The notes beneath the pieces are model-generated. The model was not told where the DNA came from. It saw only the letters and a list, made by a program, of their open reading frames with translations, and did not search any database. The position numbers and the translations under genes are program-made. 64,000 nucleotides of DNA. Source: an uncultured Treponema sp. (GTDB lineage: Bacteria > Spirochaetota > Spirochaetia > Treponematales > Treponemataceae). The stretch is taken from positions 1-64,000 of the forward strand of contig CAMCRZ010000011.1 in assembly GCA_945877425.1 (NCBI GenBank), written 5' to 3'. How positions within the stretch are numbered: the first letter of the stretch is position 1; each line of letters starts with the position of its first letter. Shown piece after piece: positions 17,070 through 26,497 of this stretch.

Positions 17070-19214
17070 ATGTTTAAGAACAAATTGTTTTTTATGTTAT
17101 GTTTATTTTTTATGGCAGCAGAATGTTCTGGAGAAAAAATTTCAGTTCCCGTAATTGCACTTGAAACACCTATAGAAACGCCTATGGAAATTTCTGTTGA
17201 ATGGAACGAAAAATGGTTCGGCGAAAATACTGCATTCATCTACAATCACAACCTTGCAAGAATAGCCTGCATACTTTCAGAAGTTTCTTACGTTGATACA
17301 GAAGAAGATCCCCGTCTTACCATATTGAAAAAAGTTTACCGCAAGTTCGGCGTAAAAGATGATTTGATGGAATTCCATTACGACATTGACTACAGCCTTG
17401 AAGGTTACGGCTACAATCAGGCAGCATTCAGTTTTGCATCAAAAGATATTTACGGTAAAAACGGAAAATCAAACCTTATTTTCGTTACAATCCGGGGAAC
17501 GCCTGAAGTTGCTGAAGAATGGATTTCCAACATTAACGTAGGTGACTCTTCCAAAAACGAACAGAAAATTCACGAAGGATTTTTTTACACTGAAAGTCAG
17601 GTTCAGAAATCACTTATTGATTACGTTGAAAAAAACAATATAAATCCTGCAAATGCATATTTTCTCATTACAGGCCACAGTCGTGGTGCAGCTGTTGCAA
17701 ATCTTCTTGGCGCACTTTTAGCCGACACTGGTTTCTGCAAATCTGAAAATTTATACGTCTACACTTTTGCTTCTCCAAATGTTTCCTGCGACGAAAAAGT
17801 CAGTGACCCGAAATATAATTTTATCTGGAACATCGTAAACCCGGAAGATTTAGTTCCTGCCGTTCCATTCAGAAGAGACGAATGGAAATACAAAAAGTTC
17901 GGTCAGACAAAAGTTTTCTGCAGCTACTGGAATGTCAGTCATGAAGAGTTTAACAGTGAATATCTTTCCGGCATAAACAAAACTTTCAATGCACTTATGA
18001 AACGTGATTACTGTCCTTTCAGAACCGGAACTTACATTCCTTCAATTGTAACTCAGCTTGTAACAGGTTTATGTCCTGACGTAAAAAGCTATTACCATTC
18101 GCCGCTGAAACTCCGCAACAAGTTTGAAGATGCATTTCACAAAATTTTCCCGGAAGAAAAGCCCCAGATAGAAAAAGCTCCCAACGCAGTGTTTGCCCTG
18201 ATTGCCCGTGCATTGAACGAACAGACAAACGGTTTCCTTGATTATTCCACAGTTGCATTTATGGATATGCATTGCTGTACAACTTACTTAAGCTGGCTTC
18301 TTGGTTTTGATGAAGACAGGGCTTTCAGCGAAACAGGCAGCAGCAGGATTATCATAAAGGGAACTTACGATTGTGCTGTTTTTGACAAAGATGGAAATGT
18401 ATGCGCCAGAGTTCTTGACAGCATTGTTCAGCTAACAAGCCTCCGCACTCCTGTAGTTGCATTTTCTTATTCAGGTGGAACTGTAATCGGTTTTCCTTCA
18501 AGTGATGATTATAAAATCGTAGTTTACAAAGACAGCCTTTTGCCTACATTTGTTTCAGCCAGAATTGAACATTACGATGCACAGGGATATTTAACGGAAA
18601 GTTTTGAACGTGAGTATTTGACTCCAAGAAAAAATTCTGTCTGCGTTATTGAAGCAGGAAGCACAACTCTTTTCCAGACGCGTATTGAACATCAGAAAGT
18701 TAAAGGAGAAGAAGCCCGCACTTATATCCGTAACGGCGGAATTGTTCAGCGTGAAGTTTTTAGAATTCAGCCTGAACTTACTTTTAGTTCTGACTGGAAT
18801 GTTGAAGGCGGCGTACGTTTTGGAAGCAGAGTAATTCACTGTGCACTGCTTACAGGACACCAGGTAACTGATTTAGGAAAGGCGTTTGAATTAAGTACAG
18901 GCTTAGGTCATGAACTTACGCTTATAGACAAATATATGCTTGATTTTGAACTATACGGAAAATTTTTATTTGCTTTAGATGATTCGTACCCTAACAGCGA
19001 AAGGTTTAATTTCATTCCTTCAGCGAGAGTGTCCCTTTGCTTAAAGCCGTTCAGACGGTTTGAAATTTTTGTTTCCGGTGTTTTCGATTTTGATATAAAT
19101 GATTTCAACGATTTTGCATTTAAGTCTGAAGTGCGGAATAAAAATTTCGGATTGTGGAATGTAAGCGACAAAGTAAAGATTGTGCCGTCAGTTCGCTTCG
19201 GATTCAGATTGTAA
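17070..19214 (+). CDS. Secreted class-3 lipase-like protein
   Basis: The protein is 714 residues from the chosen start. Residues 1-20 form a signal peptide (MFKNKLFFMLCLFFMAAECS), possibly a lipoprotein. A Lipase_3-type alpha/beta-hydrolase domain follows at about 55-330, with VTIRGT as the oxyanion region, GHSRGAAVANLLGALL with nucleophile Ser204, and VNPEDLVPAVPF holding a likely catalytic Asp. The rest (about 420-714) is beta-rich and ends in a Phe/Arg-rich pattern reminiscent of an outer-membrane barrel, which could make it a surface lipase; that is inference. The reading frame extends upstream to 16794, but that part overlaps guaD on the other strand and the promoter at 17035-17063, so it is not used. 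Confidence 0.8.
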   Translation: MFKNKLFFMLCLFFMAAECSGEKISVPVIALETPIETPMEISVEWNEKWFGENTAFIYNHNLARIACILSEVSYVDTEEDPRLTILKKVYRKFGVKDDLMEFHYDIDYSLEGYGYNQAAFSFASKDIYGKNGKSNLIFVTIRGTPEVAEEWISNINVGDSSKNEQKIHEGFFYTESQVQKSLIDYVEKNNINPANAYFLITGHSRGAAVANLLGALLADTGFCKSENLYVYTFASPNVSCDEKVSDPKYNFIWNIVNPEDLVPAVPFRRDEWKYKKFGQTKVFCSYWNVSHEEFNSEYLSGINKTFNALMKRDYCPFRTGTYIPSIVTQLVTGLCPDVKSYYHSPLKLRNKFEDAFHKIFPEEKPQIEKAPNAVFALIARALNEQTNGFLDYSTVAFMDMHCCTTYLSWLLGFDEDRAFSETGSSRIIIKGTYDCAVFDKDGNVCARVLDSIVQLTSLRTPVVAFSYSGGTVIGFPSSDDYKIVVYKDSLLPTFVSARIEHYDAQGYLTESFEREYLTPRKNSVCVIEAGSTTLFQTRIEHQKVKGEEARTYIRNGGIVQREVFRIQPELTFSSDWNVEGGVRFGSRVIHCALLTGHQVTDLGKAFELSTGLGHELTLIDKYMLDFELYGKFLFALDDSYPNSERFNFIPSARVSLCLKPFRRFEIFVSGVFDFDINDFNDFAFKSEVRNKNFGLWNVSDKVKIVPSVRFGFRL

Positions 19215-19263
19215 AAAAATTACAGGCAGCAAGTTTTGCTTAAGCTTTTCCGGCTGCCTGTAA
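19213..19263 (-). terminator. Terminator downstream of pepF
   Basis: Inverted repeats TTACAGGCAGC (19220-19230) and GCTGCCTGTAA (19253-19263) are followed on the minus strand by seven T residues. The convergent lipase gene may also use the hairpin. Confidence 0.75.
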
Positions 19264-19271
19264 AAATTAAG

Positions 19272-21068
19272 TTAAAGCATTTCTTCAAGCTGCGTTACAA
19301 GAGATTCAAAAACATCAAGTGCATCCTGAATGCTCTGGGTGTTGCTCATGTCTACGCCGCCAGCTTTTAAACTTTCAAGAGGATAACGAGAACCGCCGCT
19401 TTTAAGGAAATTAAAGTAGTCGTTAAGTTCAGACTGTCCGCCGTTAACAACACGTTTTGCAAGAGCAAGTGCTGCCGAAATTCCTGTAGCGTATTTGTAA
19501 ACATAAAATGCATTATAGAAATGAGGAATGCGCAATCCTTCAAGGTCGCTGGATTTTTCAAAATGCATTTCACTTCCGAAATACTGTTCAAGAAGCTGCC
19601 TGTAAATTGAGCGCAAAACATCTGTGCTTAAAGGCTGATTGTTTTCAGCTGCTTCGTGGCACTTTAATTCATATTCAGCAAACATTGTCTGCCGGTGAAG
19701 AGTTGCCAGAATGTCAGAAGCACGCATACTTAAAAGATATTTTTTCATTTCAGAATCAGAAGCATTTTTCAAAAGATATTCAAATACAAGTTCTTCGTTA
19801 AAAGTAGATGCAACTTCTGCTTCAAAAATTGTGTAGTCGTAGCACATAAACGGATTGCTTCGAACGCTGAAGTAACTGTGCATTGAATGTCCGCCTTCAT
19901 GAGCCATTGTGAAAACGTCACGAATGGAATCTTCCTTGTAATTTAAAAGAATGTAAGGGTAACCTTTGTAGCAGCCTGAAGAAAATGCGCCGCTTTTTTT
20001 GCCTTTATTTTCGTAACGGTCAGCCCAGCCGTTTAAAAGCCCGCTGCATAAAGTGTCTGTATAATCTTTTCCAAGAACGCCCAATGCATTGCGTACAATT
20101 TCAACTGCTTCTTCATAAGTGTTGTTTACTTTCACAGATTTTACGAGAGGAACGTAAACATCATAATGGCAAAGCTGGTCAACGCCAAGCACACGCTTTC
20201 TTAATGCATAATATCGGTGAAGTGCCGGAAGATTTTTGTGCACTGTTTCAATAAGATTTTTGTAAACGCTTACAGGAACTTTGTCGGCATAAAGTGAAGC
20301 TTCCAGAGACGAACGGTAGCCTCTTGCCCTTGCGACAAAAATGTCCTGCTTGATTGAACCTGAATACAATGAAGCCAGAGTGTTTGCGTGTGTTTCATGA
20401 AGTGCATAGAATTTTTCGTAAGCTTCACGGCGGATATTTCTGTCCTGATTTTCTTCAAGTGAACTCCATGTGCTGTGTGTAAGAGGAACTTCTTTTCCGT
20501 TAACGTTAACTGTTCCAAAGTTAAAATCTACATCAGTTAAAAGTGAAAAAGTATTGCTGGCAGTTTCTGCACTTTCACTCTGCAATGCAAGAATACGCTC
20601 TTCTTTTTCCGAAAGAACGTGAGGCTTTACGTGAAGTTTTTTCTGAATGTAAATTTTGTAATCAGCAAATTCTTTTCTTTCAATCCACTGGTTTATTTTT
20701 TCTTCAGGAATGGCAAGAAGTTCAGGCGTATAAAAAGACGTAGCTTCTGCACTTTCCGTGTAGGCCATCATTACTCTGTTTAGATTTTCCTGAGCCTTAC
20801 TGTCGCCCTGATCTGCTGAATTCTTTAAGCTTGCATAATGGAAAACATTTTCAATAAGACGATCCAATGCTTCGTCTGCATGAAGGGCTTCAAGAAAAGT
20901 TTCTGCACTTTCTCCAAGCCTTCCTTTAAAAGCTGCAAGTTTTGCCGTAGCTTCGGGAATTAAGGCAAGTTCTATTTCCCAGTCATCATCTGTCGGATAA
21001 AGTTTAGTTAAGTCCCACTTAAAATTTTCAGGAACTTCATTTCTGTTAGGAATAGTTTCGTTGTTCAT
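19272..21068 (-). CDS. pepF: Oligoendopeptidase F (M3 family)
   Basis: PepF is a cytoplasmic zinc metallopeptidase that cuts short peptides. At 598 residues it has normal length. The zinc motif HEGGH is visible in FTMAHEGGHSMHSYFSV, followed by the third ligand region (IFEAEVASTFNEELVFEYL). The N-terminus (NRNEVPENFKWDLTKLYPTDDDWE) is typical. A possible promoter (TTAAAC-17-TAGTAT) lies 6 bases before the ATG, but both boxes are weak. It is followed by a clear terminator and is preceded by an M20 peptidase in the same orientation, so a peptide-utilisation pair is plausible. Confidence 0.95.
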   Translation of the reverse strand: MNNETIPNRNEVPENFKWDLTKLYPTDDDWEIELALIPEATAKLAAFKGRLGESAETFLEALHADEALDRLIENVFHYASLKNSADQGDSKAQENLNRVMMAYTESAEATSFYTPELLAIPEEKINQWIERKEFADYKIYIQKKLHVKPHVLSEKEERILALQSESAETASNTFSLLTDVDFNFGTVNVNGKEVPLTHSTWSSLEENQDRNIRREAYEKFYALHETHANTLASLYSGSIKQDIFVARARGYRSSLEASLYADKVPVSVYKNLIETVHKNLPALHRYYALRKRVLGVDQLCHYDVYVPLVKSVKVNNTYEEAVEIVRNALGVLGKDYTDTLCSGLLNGWADRYENKGKKSGAFSSGCYKGYPYILLNYKEDSIRDVFTMAHEGGHSMHSYFSVRSNPFMCYDYTIFEAEVASTFNEELVFEYLLKNASDSEMKKYLLSMRASDILATLHRQTMFAEYELKCHEAAENNQPLSTDVLRSIYRQLLEQYFGSEMHFEKSSDLEGLRIPHFYNAFYVYKYATGISAALALAKRVVNGGQSELNDYFNFLKSGGSRYPLESLKAGGVDMSNTQSIQDALDVFESLVTQLEEML

Positions 21069-21110
21069 TTTGCCATACTACCATAAAAAAAATTTTTGTT
21101 TAACAGGAAT

Positions 21111-22346
21111 TTATTTTCCGTCGCAAGCCATGTATGCAATTGTTTTTGCATCACAAGCAATGTTTTTTACTAAAGCATATTCGTTTGCCTGATGACAAGT
21201 TTCGTCCAGCGTGCTCCAGACAACTGCATTAAATCCAAGATTGCGTAATCCTGCTGCAACAGTTCCTCCTCCAACGCCTATAAATTTTGCCTGAATGTTG
21301 TGAACGTTTTTTATTGCGCCGGCAAGTTTTTCTGCTACAGGTGCATCTTGTGGAGTGGCAACTGATTCTTCAGCCTGAAGTTCTTTCACATTGATTTTAA
21401 CGCTGTGCTTTTCTTCTATTTCCTTTACGCATTTTGCAATTTCAGTGCGCACCTGGTTAAGGCTGTATTCAGGATTGATTCTGCAGTCACAGCAGAAAAC
21501 ATCATCTCCCGGAATAAAGTTTACGCCGTCTACATTGCTGAGTTTTTTTGTTGGCTGAAAAGTTGAATGGGAAGGTTCAAAGAGCTCATTTTTCCTGTCA
21601 AATATTTTTTCCAGTGAATTGATTTTAAGTGCAAGTTCGCATCCGGCAAGCATTGCGTTGTGTCCAAGATCAGGCCTGCTTCCATGACTTTGTTTTCCCA
21701 TTGTATGAAACTCAAGCCATAAAATATTTTTTTCAGCAATTTCAATAGTCTCACCTTTACTGTCGCCGCCATCAGGAATAAGAATCAAATCTTCTTTTTT
21801 AAATAAATCTTTGTGTTCCTTTAAAAGATAATTCATGCCGTAAGTTGAACCTACTTCTTCATCTGCCATAAACAAAAGCTTAATTGTATGTTCAGGAAGA
21901 ATGTGCTGCTTTACGAAACTTAATGCTGCCAGAACTCCGGAGCAAAGTCCCTGCTGATTATCTTCAACGCCACGTCCGAAAAGTTTTCCGTCTTTTTCAG
22001 TTACAGTCCATGGATCTGTGTTCCAGCTGTCCAGGTTTCCAACAGGCACTACATCAAGGTGAGCGCAAACCCAAATGGCATAATCTTCGTTATTGCCGTA
22101 AATTGTTGCCACAAGATTTGGTCTTGTTTTTTCAGGAACTCTTTCGTCAGGTGCATCAAAGTGTTCAAGATTTTTTATTCCGTTAGCTTTTAAATATTCT
22201 TCCAAAGCCCTGCATTTTTCCCATTCACCTGTGCCGCCGTTTTCAGGAGCAAGTGCTTTGTGTGAAGTTAAAATCGTTTCCAGTTCAACTATGCTTTTTG
22301 TGTTTTCTTCAATCCATTGATTAAGCTGATTAAATTCTTGTGCCAT
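21111..22346 (-). CDS. M20 family metallopeptidase
   Basis: This 411-residue protein belongs to the ArgE/DapE/carboxypeptidase G2 family. Metal-binding motifs are present: CAHLDVVPVG (His-x-Asp), GRGVEDNQQG (bridging Asp), MADEEVGS (catalytic Glu pair), and later GDDVFCCDCRINP in the dimerisation domain and ETCHQANEY with the last His. It probably cleaves dipeptides or deacylates amino acids in the cytoplasm; the substrate cannot be decided from sequence. AAGGAA lies 6 bases before the ATG. It lies 42 bases upstream of pepF on the same strand, which supports a role in peptide breakdown. Confidence 0.87.
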   Translation of the reverse strand: MAQEFNQLNQWIEENTKSIVELETILTSHKALAPENGGTGEWEKCRALEEYLKANGIKNLEHFDAPDERVPEKTRPNLVATIYGNNEDYAIWVCAHLDVVPVGNLDSWNTDPWTVTEKDGKLFGRGVEDNQQGLCSGVLAALSFVKQHILPEHTIKLLFMADEEVGSTYGMNYLLKEHKDLFKKEDLILIPDGGDSKGETIEIAEKNILWLEFHTMGKQSHGSRPDLGHNAMLAGCELALKINSLEKIFDRKNELFEPSHSTFQPTKKLSNVDGVNFIPGDDVFCCDCRINPEYSLNQVRTEIAKCVKEIEEKHSVKINVKELQAEESVATPQDAPVAEKLAGAIKNVHNIQAKFIGVGGGTVAAGLRNLGFNAVVWSTLDETCHQANEYALVKNIACDAKTIAYMACDGK

Positions 22347-22390
22347 ATTTTTTCCTTAATTTTATTTTTTAACATTTTAAAACTTAGTTT

Positions 22391-22426
22391 AAAAAAAGAA
22401 AAGCCGTCCTAAAAAAAGAACGGCCT
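22391..22426 (-). terminator. Terminator downstream of galE
   Basis: On the minus strand GCCGT and ACGGC flank a T-rich loop and run into TTTTCTTTTTTT. Confidence 0.75.
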
Positions 22427-22444
22427 TTAGCTAATCAGTAAAAA

Positions 22445-23407
22445 TTATTTTGTGTAAACATCCCATGTTGTTTTTACAAGTGTTTCTACATCAGAATATT
22501 TTGGTTCCCAGTTAAGAAGTTCTTTTGCTTTCTTCGATGTTGTGTAAAGGCTTGCTGGATCTCCAGGACGGCGTGGTGCTTCTTCAGCAGGAATTTCTTT
22601 TCCGGTAATTTTACGTGCTGCATCGATTATTTCTTTTACAGTTGTGCCTTTTTCTGTTCCTAAGTTAAGGAGAATGCTTTCCTTTTTAGAATCAATGTAT
22701 TCAAGGGCTTTTACGTGTGCAGTTGCAAGATCTGTTACGTGAACATAATCACGGATGCATGTTCCGTCTCTGGTGTCGTAATCTGTACCGAATATTTTAA
22801 GCTGACGCTGACCTAATGCTGCTTCCATAACACGTGGAAGTAAGTTTTCAGGCTTCTGCTCAAGTCCGCGAACTATTCCTTCAGGGTCGTAACCTGCTGC
22901 GTTAAAGTAGCGGAGTGCTGCAAACTTAAGTCCTTTAAGCTGATCGTACCACTTCATGAATTCTTCTATTTTGAGTTTTGTAAATCCGTAGTAGTTGATT
23001 GGTTTCTGCGGATGATTTTCGTCAAGCGGAAGATATTCAGGTTCGCCGAATGTTGCTGCTGATGAAGAGAATACCATTCTGAGGCAGTTATATTTTACTG
23101 CTGCGTTCATGATGTTAAGTGTTCCCGTAATGTTGTTTACAGAATATTTTTCCGGAGCAACCATTGATTCTCCTGCAGCTTTGAATGCTGCAAGGTGAAC
23201 GAATCCGTCAAATCCTTTTGCGAAGGCGGCTTCAATTTCTGAAGGGATTAAAATGTCTCCGTGAATAAATTCATTTTCCGGAAAAAGATTGCATCTTAAA
23301 CCGCTGGAAAGATTGTCGAAAACTGTAACTTTATGTCCAGCTTTCATCATTTCTTTTACAACGTGACTTCCAATGTAGCCTGCACCACCAATAATTAAAA
23401 CCTTCAT
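22445..23407 (-). CDS. galE: UDP-glucose 4-epimerase
   Basis: GalE interconverts UDP-glucose and UDP-galactose, feeding galactose use and surface polysaccharide synthesis. The 320-residue protein begins MKVLIIGGAGYIGSHV with the NAD-binding GGxGxxG motif, has SSSAATFGEP and the catalytic YYGFTK (Tyr-x-x-x-Lys), and ALRYFNAAGYDPEG further on. GGAGG lies 6 bases before the ATG at 23407, so the longer frame to 23464 is rejected. A terminator follows. It lies downstream of the GH3 gene on the same strand, but with 147 bases between them containing an inverted repeat. Confidence 0.94.
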   Translation of the reverse strand: MKVLIIGGAGYIGSHVVKEMMKAGHKVTVFDNLSSGLRCNLFPENEFIHGDILIPSEIEAAFAKGFDGFVHLAAFKAAGESMVAPEKYSVNNITGTLNIMNAAVKYNCLRMVFSSSAATFGEPEYLPLDENHPQKPINYYGFTKLKIEEFMKWYDQLKGLKFAALRYFNAAGYDPEGIVRGLEQKPENLLPRVMEAALGQRQLKIFGTDYDTRDGTCIRDYVHVTDLATAHVKALEYIDSKKESILLNLGTEKGTTVKEIIDAARKITGKEIPAEEAPRRPGDPASLYTTSKKAKELLNWEPKYSDVETLVKTTWDVYTK

Positions 23408-23512
23408 GTAAAACCTCCATTTTTTTTCTGCCTCTATTCTAGTGAATTGAACAAACTTGTGCAATTTATTTTGTAAAGTAAATGCTTCTGTCTACTGAAT
23501 TTTTAAGTTACC

Positions 23513-23546
23513 CTTTGCAGCTGTTGCGCAATTTACAACTGCAAAG
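23513..23546. repeat. Inverted repeat between GH3 gene and galE
   Basis: CTTTGCAG (23513-23520) and CTGCAAAG (23539-23546) form a perfect 8-bp stem; the 18-base loop contains TTGCGCAA. No T-run follows on the minus strand, so this may be an operator or a weak terminator. A repeat-like AGTGTACTTTA lies next to it. Confidence 0.5.
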
Positions 23547-23554
23547 AGTGTACT

Positions 23555-26341
23555 TTATTCAAAAATTCCGGCAGTTACAGGGGAATTGTTTTCCGGAGCA
23601 ATCATCATTTCTTTAACTTCAATGCCTGGTTTTGAAGGTTCAAGCTGAATGTGGTAAAAGCCTTGTTTCAGTTCAAGCTGAAGAGCAATGGCAGTTGCAA
23701 TTTTTCCGTCAGTACTTCTGCATTCAAGAGAGCCTGCTGATTCTCCGTTAATCAAAATGTTTGTAATGGACTGGGAAAGAGTGTCGCCACCGTCCTTGAA
23801 ATAATATCCGTAGAATTTATAAAAGCCTGAATTTTCAATCTTAACGTAGAAAGAAGATTTTTCGCTGTTAATCTGAATTCTTTCCTGAGGATAAAAATAT
23901 TTTTCAGGAACATCCTTAAGTTCAGAAGTGATTTTAATTTCATTTTTAAGAGGTCTAAGCGGAGACTTGGCAGCAAAAGTTTCGGTTAAAAACAAAATAA
24001 TATCCTTGGCACAAAGACGCAGTTCGTCTAAAGTAAGAGTTCCGTTTTTTAAAGCTTCATCTAAATTATCATCGTTGCCGTTTTTTTCAGCACTGTCATT
24101 TTCTACAACCATGTAAACATCATTCCTTGCCTTAACCATGGAAGCCAAATCTTTAACAGTAGACTTTCCGCCTTTAACAACATCATTCATGGCAGCCCAC
24201 CAGTCAGACATAACAACGCCGGTGTAATTCCACTCGTTTCTTAAAATCGACGTATTCAAATCAAAGTTGGAAGCGCTCCAGTGTCCGTTAACAGCATTGT
24301 AGCTTGTCATGATGGAGCGGGCATTTCCTTCTTTAACGGCAATTTCAAAAGGCTTAAGATAAATTTCCCGAACAGCTCTTTCCGTTGCAATGGAATTTTC
24401 CTTACGCCTGAAAGTTTCCTGATTGTTTAAGGCAAAATGCTTTACAGTTCCGATTGCTCCGGCAGAATGTAATCCCTTTAAAACAGCACTTGCCATTTTT
24501 CCGGTAAGAAGAGGGTCTTCCGAAAAGTATTCAAAATTTCTTCCGTTAAGCGGATTTCTGTGAATGTTGCAGCCTGGACCAAGAAGAATGTCGATTTTTT
24601 TCTGAGCCATTTCCTTTCCCACTTCGCTGTACAAATCTTCTACTAAAGTTGTATTCCATGTACATGCAAGCAAAGTACCGATTGGAACAAGAGAAGCTTC
24701 CTTTCCGTTATCAAGGCGTATTCCTGAAGGACCGTCAGCACAACCTGCAGCAACAACACCATAATCATGAAGCGACTTGCTTAATCCGCCGAAAGCAGAA
24801 GCAATGCCAGCCGTAACTTTCTGACTCATCATTCCTTCACCACGAACTAAAGTCTTTAAGTCACACTCTGAAAGCTGGGCAGTAAATTTTTGTGCAAGAG
24901 ATTTGTCTTTTACAACTTGAGCAAAAGTGATTTTTTCATCAGGCTTTTTGGAAGAAGGAAAAATTCTTTCACTTAACTTTTGTTCAATGCAGTTACTTGC
25001 AGGCTTAACTTTTCTGCAGCATTTTTCGTAAGTGCCGTCATCATTAATTTGTCCAGTTGTAAGAACAGTGATTTCTTTTTCAGGAGAAAGACATCGGCTT
25101 AGCTTTTCAAGACAGTACGTTTTTTCAACAGAAAATTCTTTGTTGCCGCAGAGAAAGATTTTTTCAGAAGCAAGACAGTCAGTTCCTGCAAAGAAAGAGT
25201 ATGTGCCTTCTTCAATAACGTAAGAACTTTCAAAACCTGCAGCACCGCAATCATCGTAAGAAGAAAAATCTTTTACGTTCCATTTTAAATTAAGAGTTTC
25301 GCTTTCACCTTTTTCAAGAAGGGAAGTTTTACCGAAAGCACATAAAACCCTGCTGCTTTTTCCAAGCTTTCCCTGAGGACACTGACAGTAAATCTGAACA
25401 GTTTCTTTTCCGCAGAAATTTCCTGTATTTGTAACAGTCACATTAACGCTGAAATTTTTTCCGTCAGTTTCAAAAGTTCCTGCCTTTAAACTAAACTTAG
25501 TGTATGAAAGTCCGAATCCAAAAGGAAACTGAACTTTGTCTTTTGCAAAAGTTGAAAAATATCTGTAGCCGGTAAAAATATCTTCTTCGTAAAAAACATC
25601 ATTTTCCAAGCCGAAATTTTTTGAAGAAGGATAATCTTCTATTTTGTATGCAATAGTGTCAGAAAGTTTACCGGAAGGACATGACTTGCCGCAAAGAACA
25701 TCTGCAGTTCCTGAACCTCCTTCCATTCCGCCGTGCCAGCAAAAAAGAACAGCTGTAATATGATTTTTATATTCAGCGTTTTCAATCCAGCTTAAATCAA
25801 CAATATTTGAAACGTTAAGGAGAACAGTAACTTTTTCAAAGTAAGCGCATATTTTTTTTAGACAGTCTTTTTCCAATTCAGTAAGATAATAGCTTCCTGG
25901 CTCAGCCTTATTGTCCTGATCTTCTCCAGCAGTTCTTCCTATAACAAAAACAGCTTTGTTGTTTTTTTCAGCAGCACATTTTACAGTTTCATCAGAAAGC
26001 ACCATTTCTTTCTGACACCATGGTTCGCTTGCCCATTCGCCGTTGCCGTTGTTGTAAGGATTAGCCTTAACCCAGTCAGCGTAAATTTTTTCCAGCTGCA
26101 AATCAATTTGCGGAACAGGAAATTTTTCTTCACTAAGTTTTTTAAAACCTTCAGCAAGATTTACTGAATAAGGAACGTGAACAGAACCGCCTGAGCCGGT
26201 ACCGCTTTTATAAAAATCAATCTGGCATCTTCCAAAAAGTGCAACAGAATCTTCCCCGGAAAAAGGTAAAGTTGAATTTTCATTCTTTAAAAGAACACAG
26301 CCTTCAGAAACAGCATTTCTGATTTTTTCACCAAATGTCAT
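23555..26341 (-). CDS. GH3 beta-glucosidase with permuted domain order
   Basis: This 928-residue GH3 enzyme has its domains in swapped order. The GH3 C-terminal domain comes first (about 5-280; AVSEGCVLLKNENSTLPF, VFVIGRTAGEDQD, CWHGGMEGGSGTADVLCG, YEEDIFTGYRYF). A fibronectin-III-like domain follows (about 285-400), then the TIM-barrel domain (about 475-790; ADGPSGIRL, GPGCNIHRNPLNGRNFEYFSEDP, GTVKHFALNNQE, VVMSDWW with nucleophile Asp713), and a final beta domain (about 800-920) resembling a carbohydrate-binding module. Such order is known from rumen enzymes, for example Butyrivibrio BglA. No signal peptide is seen, so it is probably cytoplasmic and cleaves imported beta-glucosides. GGAGG precedes the ATG. 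The AraC regulator is directly upstream. Confidence 0.93.
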   Translation of the reverse strand: MTFGEKIRNAVSEGCVLLKNENSTLPFSGEDSVALFGRCQIDFYKSGTGSGGSVHVPYSVNLAEGFKKLSEEKFPVPQIDLQLEKIYADWVKANPYNNGNGEWASEPWCQKEMVLSDETVKCAAEKNNKAVFVIGRTAGEDQDNKAEPGSYYLTELEKDCLKKICAYFEKVTVLLNVSNIVDLSWIENAEYKNHITAVLFCWHGGMEGGSGTADVLCGKSCPSGKLSDTIAYKIEDYPSSKNFGLENDVFYEEDIFTGYRYFSTFAKDKVQFPFGFGLSYTKFSLKAGTFETDGKNFSVNVTVTNTGNFCGKETVQIYCQCPQGKLGKSSRVLCAFGKTSLLEKGESETLNLKWNVKDFSSYDDCGAAGFESSYVIEEGTYSFFAGTDCLASEKIFLCGNKEFSVEKTYCLEKLSRCLSPEKEITVLTTGQINDDGTYEKCCRKVKPASNCIEQKLSERIFPSSKKPDEKITFAQVVKDKSLAQKFTAQLSECDLKTLVRGEGMMSQKVTAGIASAFGGLSKSLHDYGVVAAGCADGPSGIRLDNGKEASLVPIGTLLACTWNTTLVEDLYSEVGKEMAQKKIDILLGPGCNIHRNPLNGRNFEYFSEDPLLTGKMASAVLKGLHSAGAIGTVKHFALNNQETFRRKENSIATERAVREIYLKPFEIAVKEGNARSIMTSYNAVNGHWSASNFDLNTSILRNEWNYTGVVMSDWWAAMNDVVKGGKSTVKDLASMVKARNDVYMVVENDSAEKNGNDDNLDEALKNGTLTLDELRLCAKDIILFLTETFAAKSPLRPLKNEIKITSELKDVPEKYFYPQERIQINSEKSSFYVKIENSGFYKFYGYYFKDGGDTLSQSITNILINGESAGSLECRSTDGKIATAIALQLELKQGFYHIQLEPSKPGIEVKEMMIAPENNSPVTAGIFE

Positions 26342-26497
26342 AATATCCTCCGAAACATCTGACGTAAGTTTTTAAAATCCTAATTGCACTTTTTAAAATC
26401 AAAAAGAATTTCAAAAAAGATTATAAAAGATTGTAGCAGTAATATTATTTTTATTTTATGAAAAATATATCATTTTTTTGTTTTTTATATTAAAAAT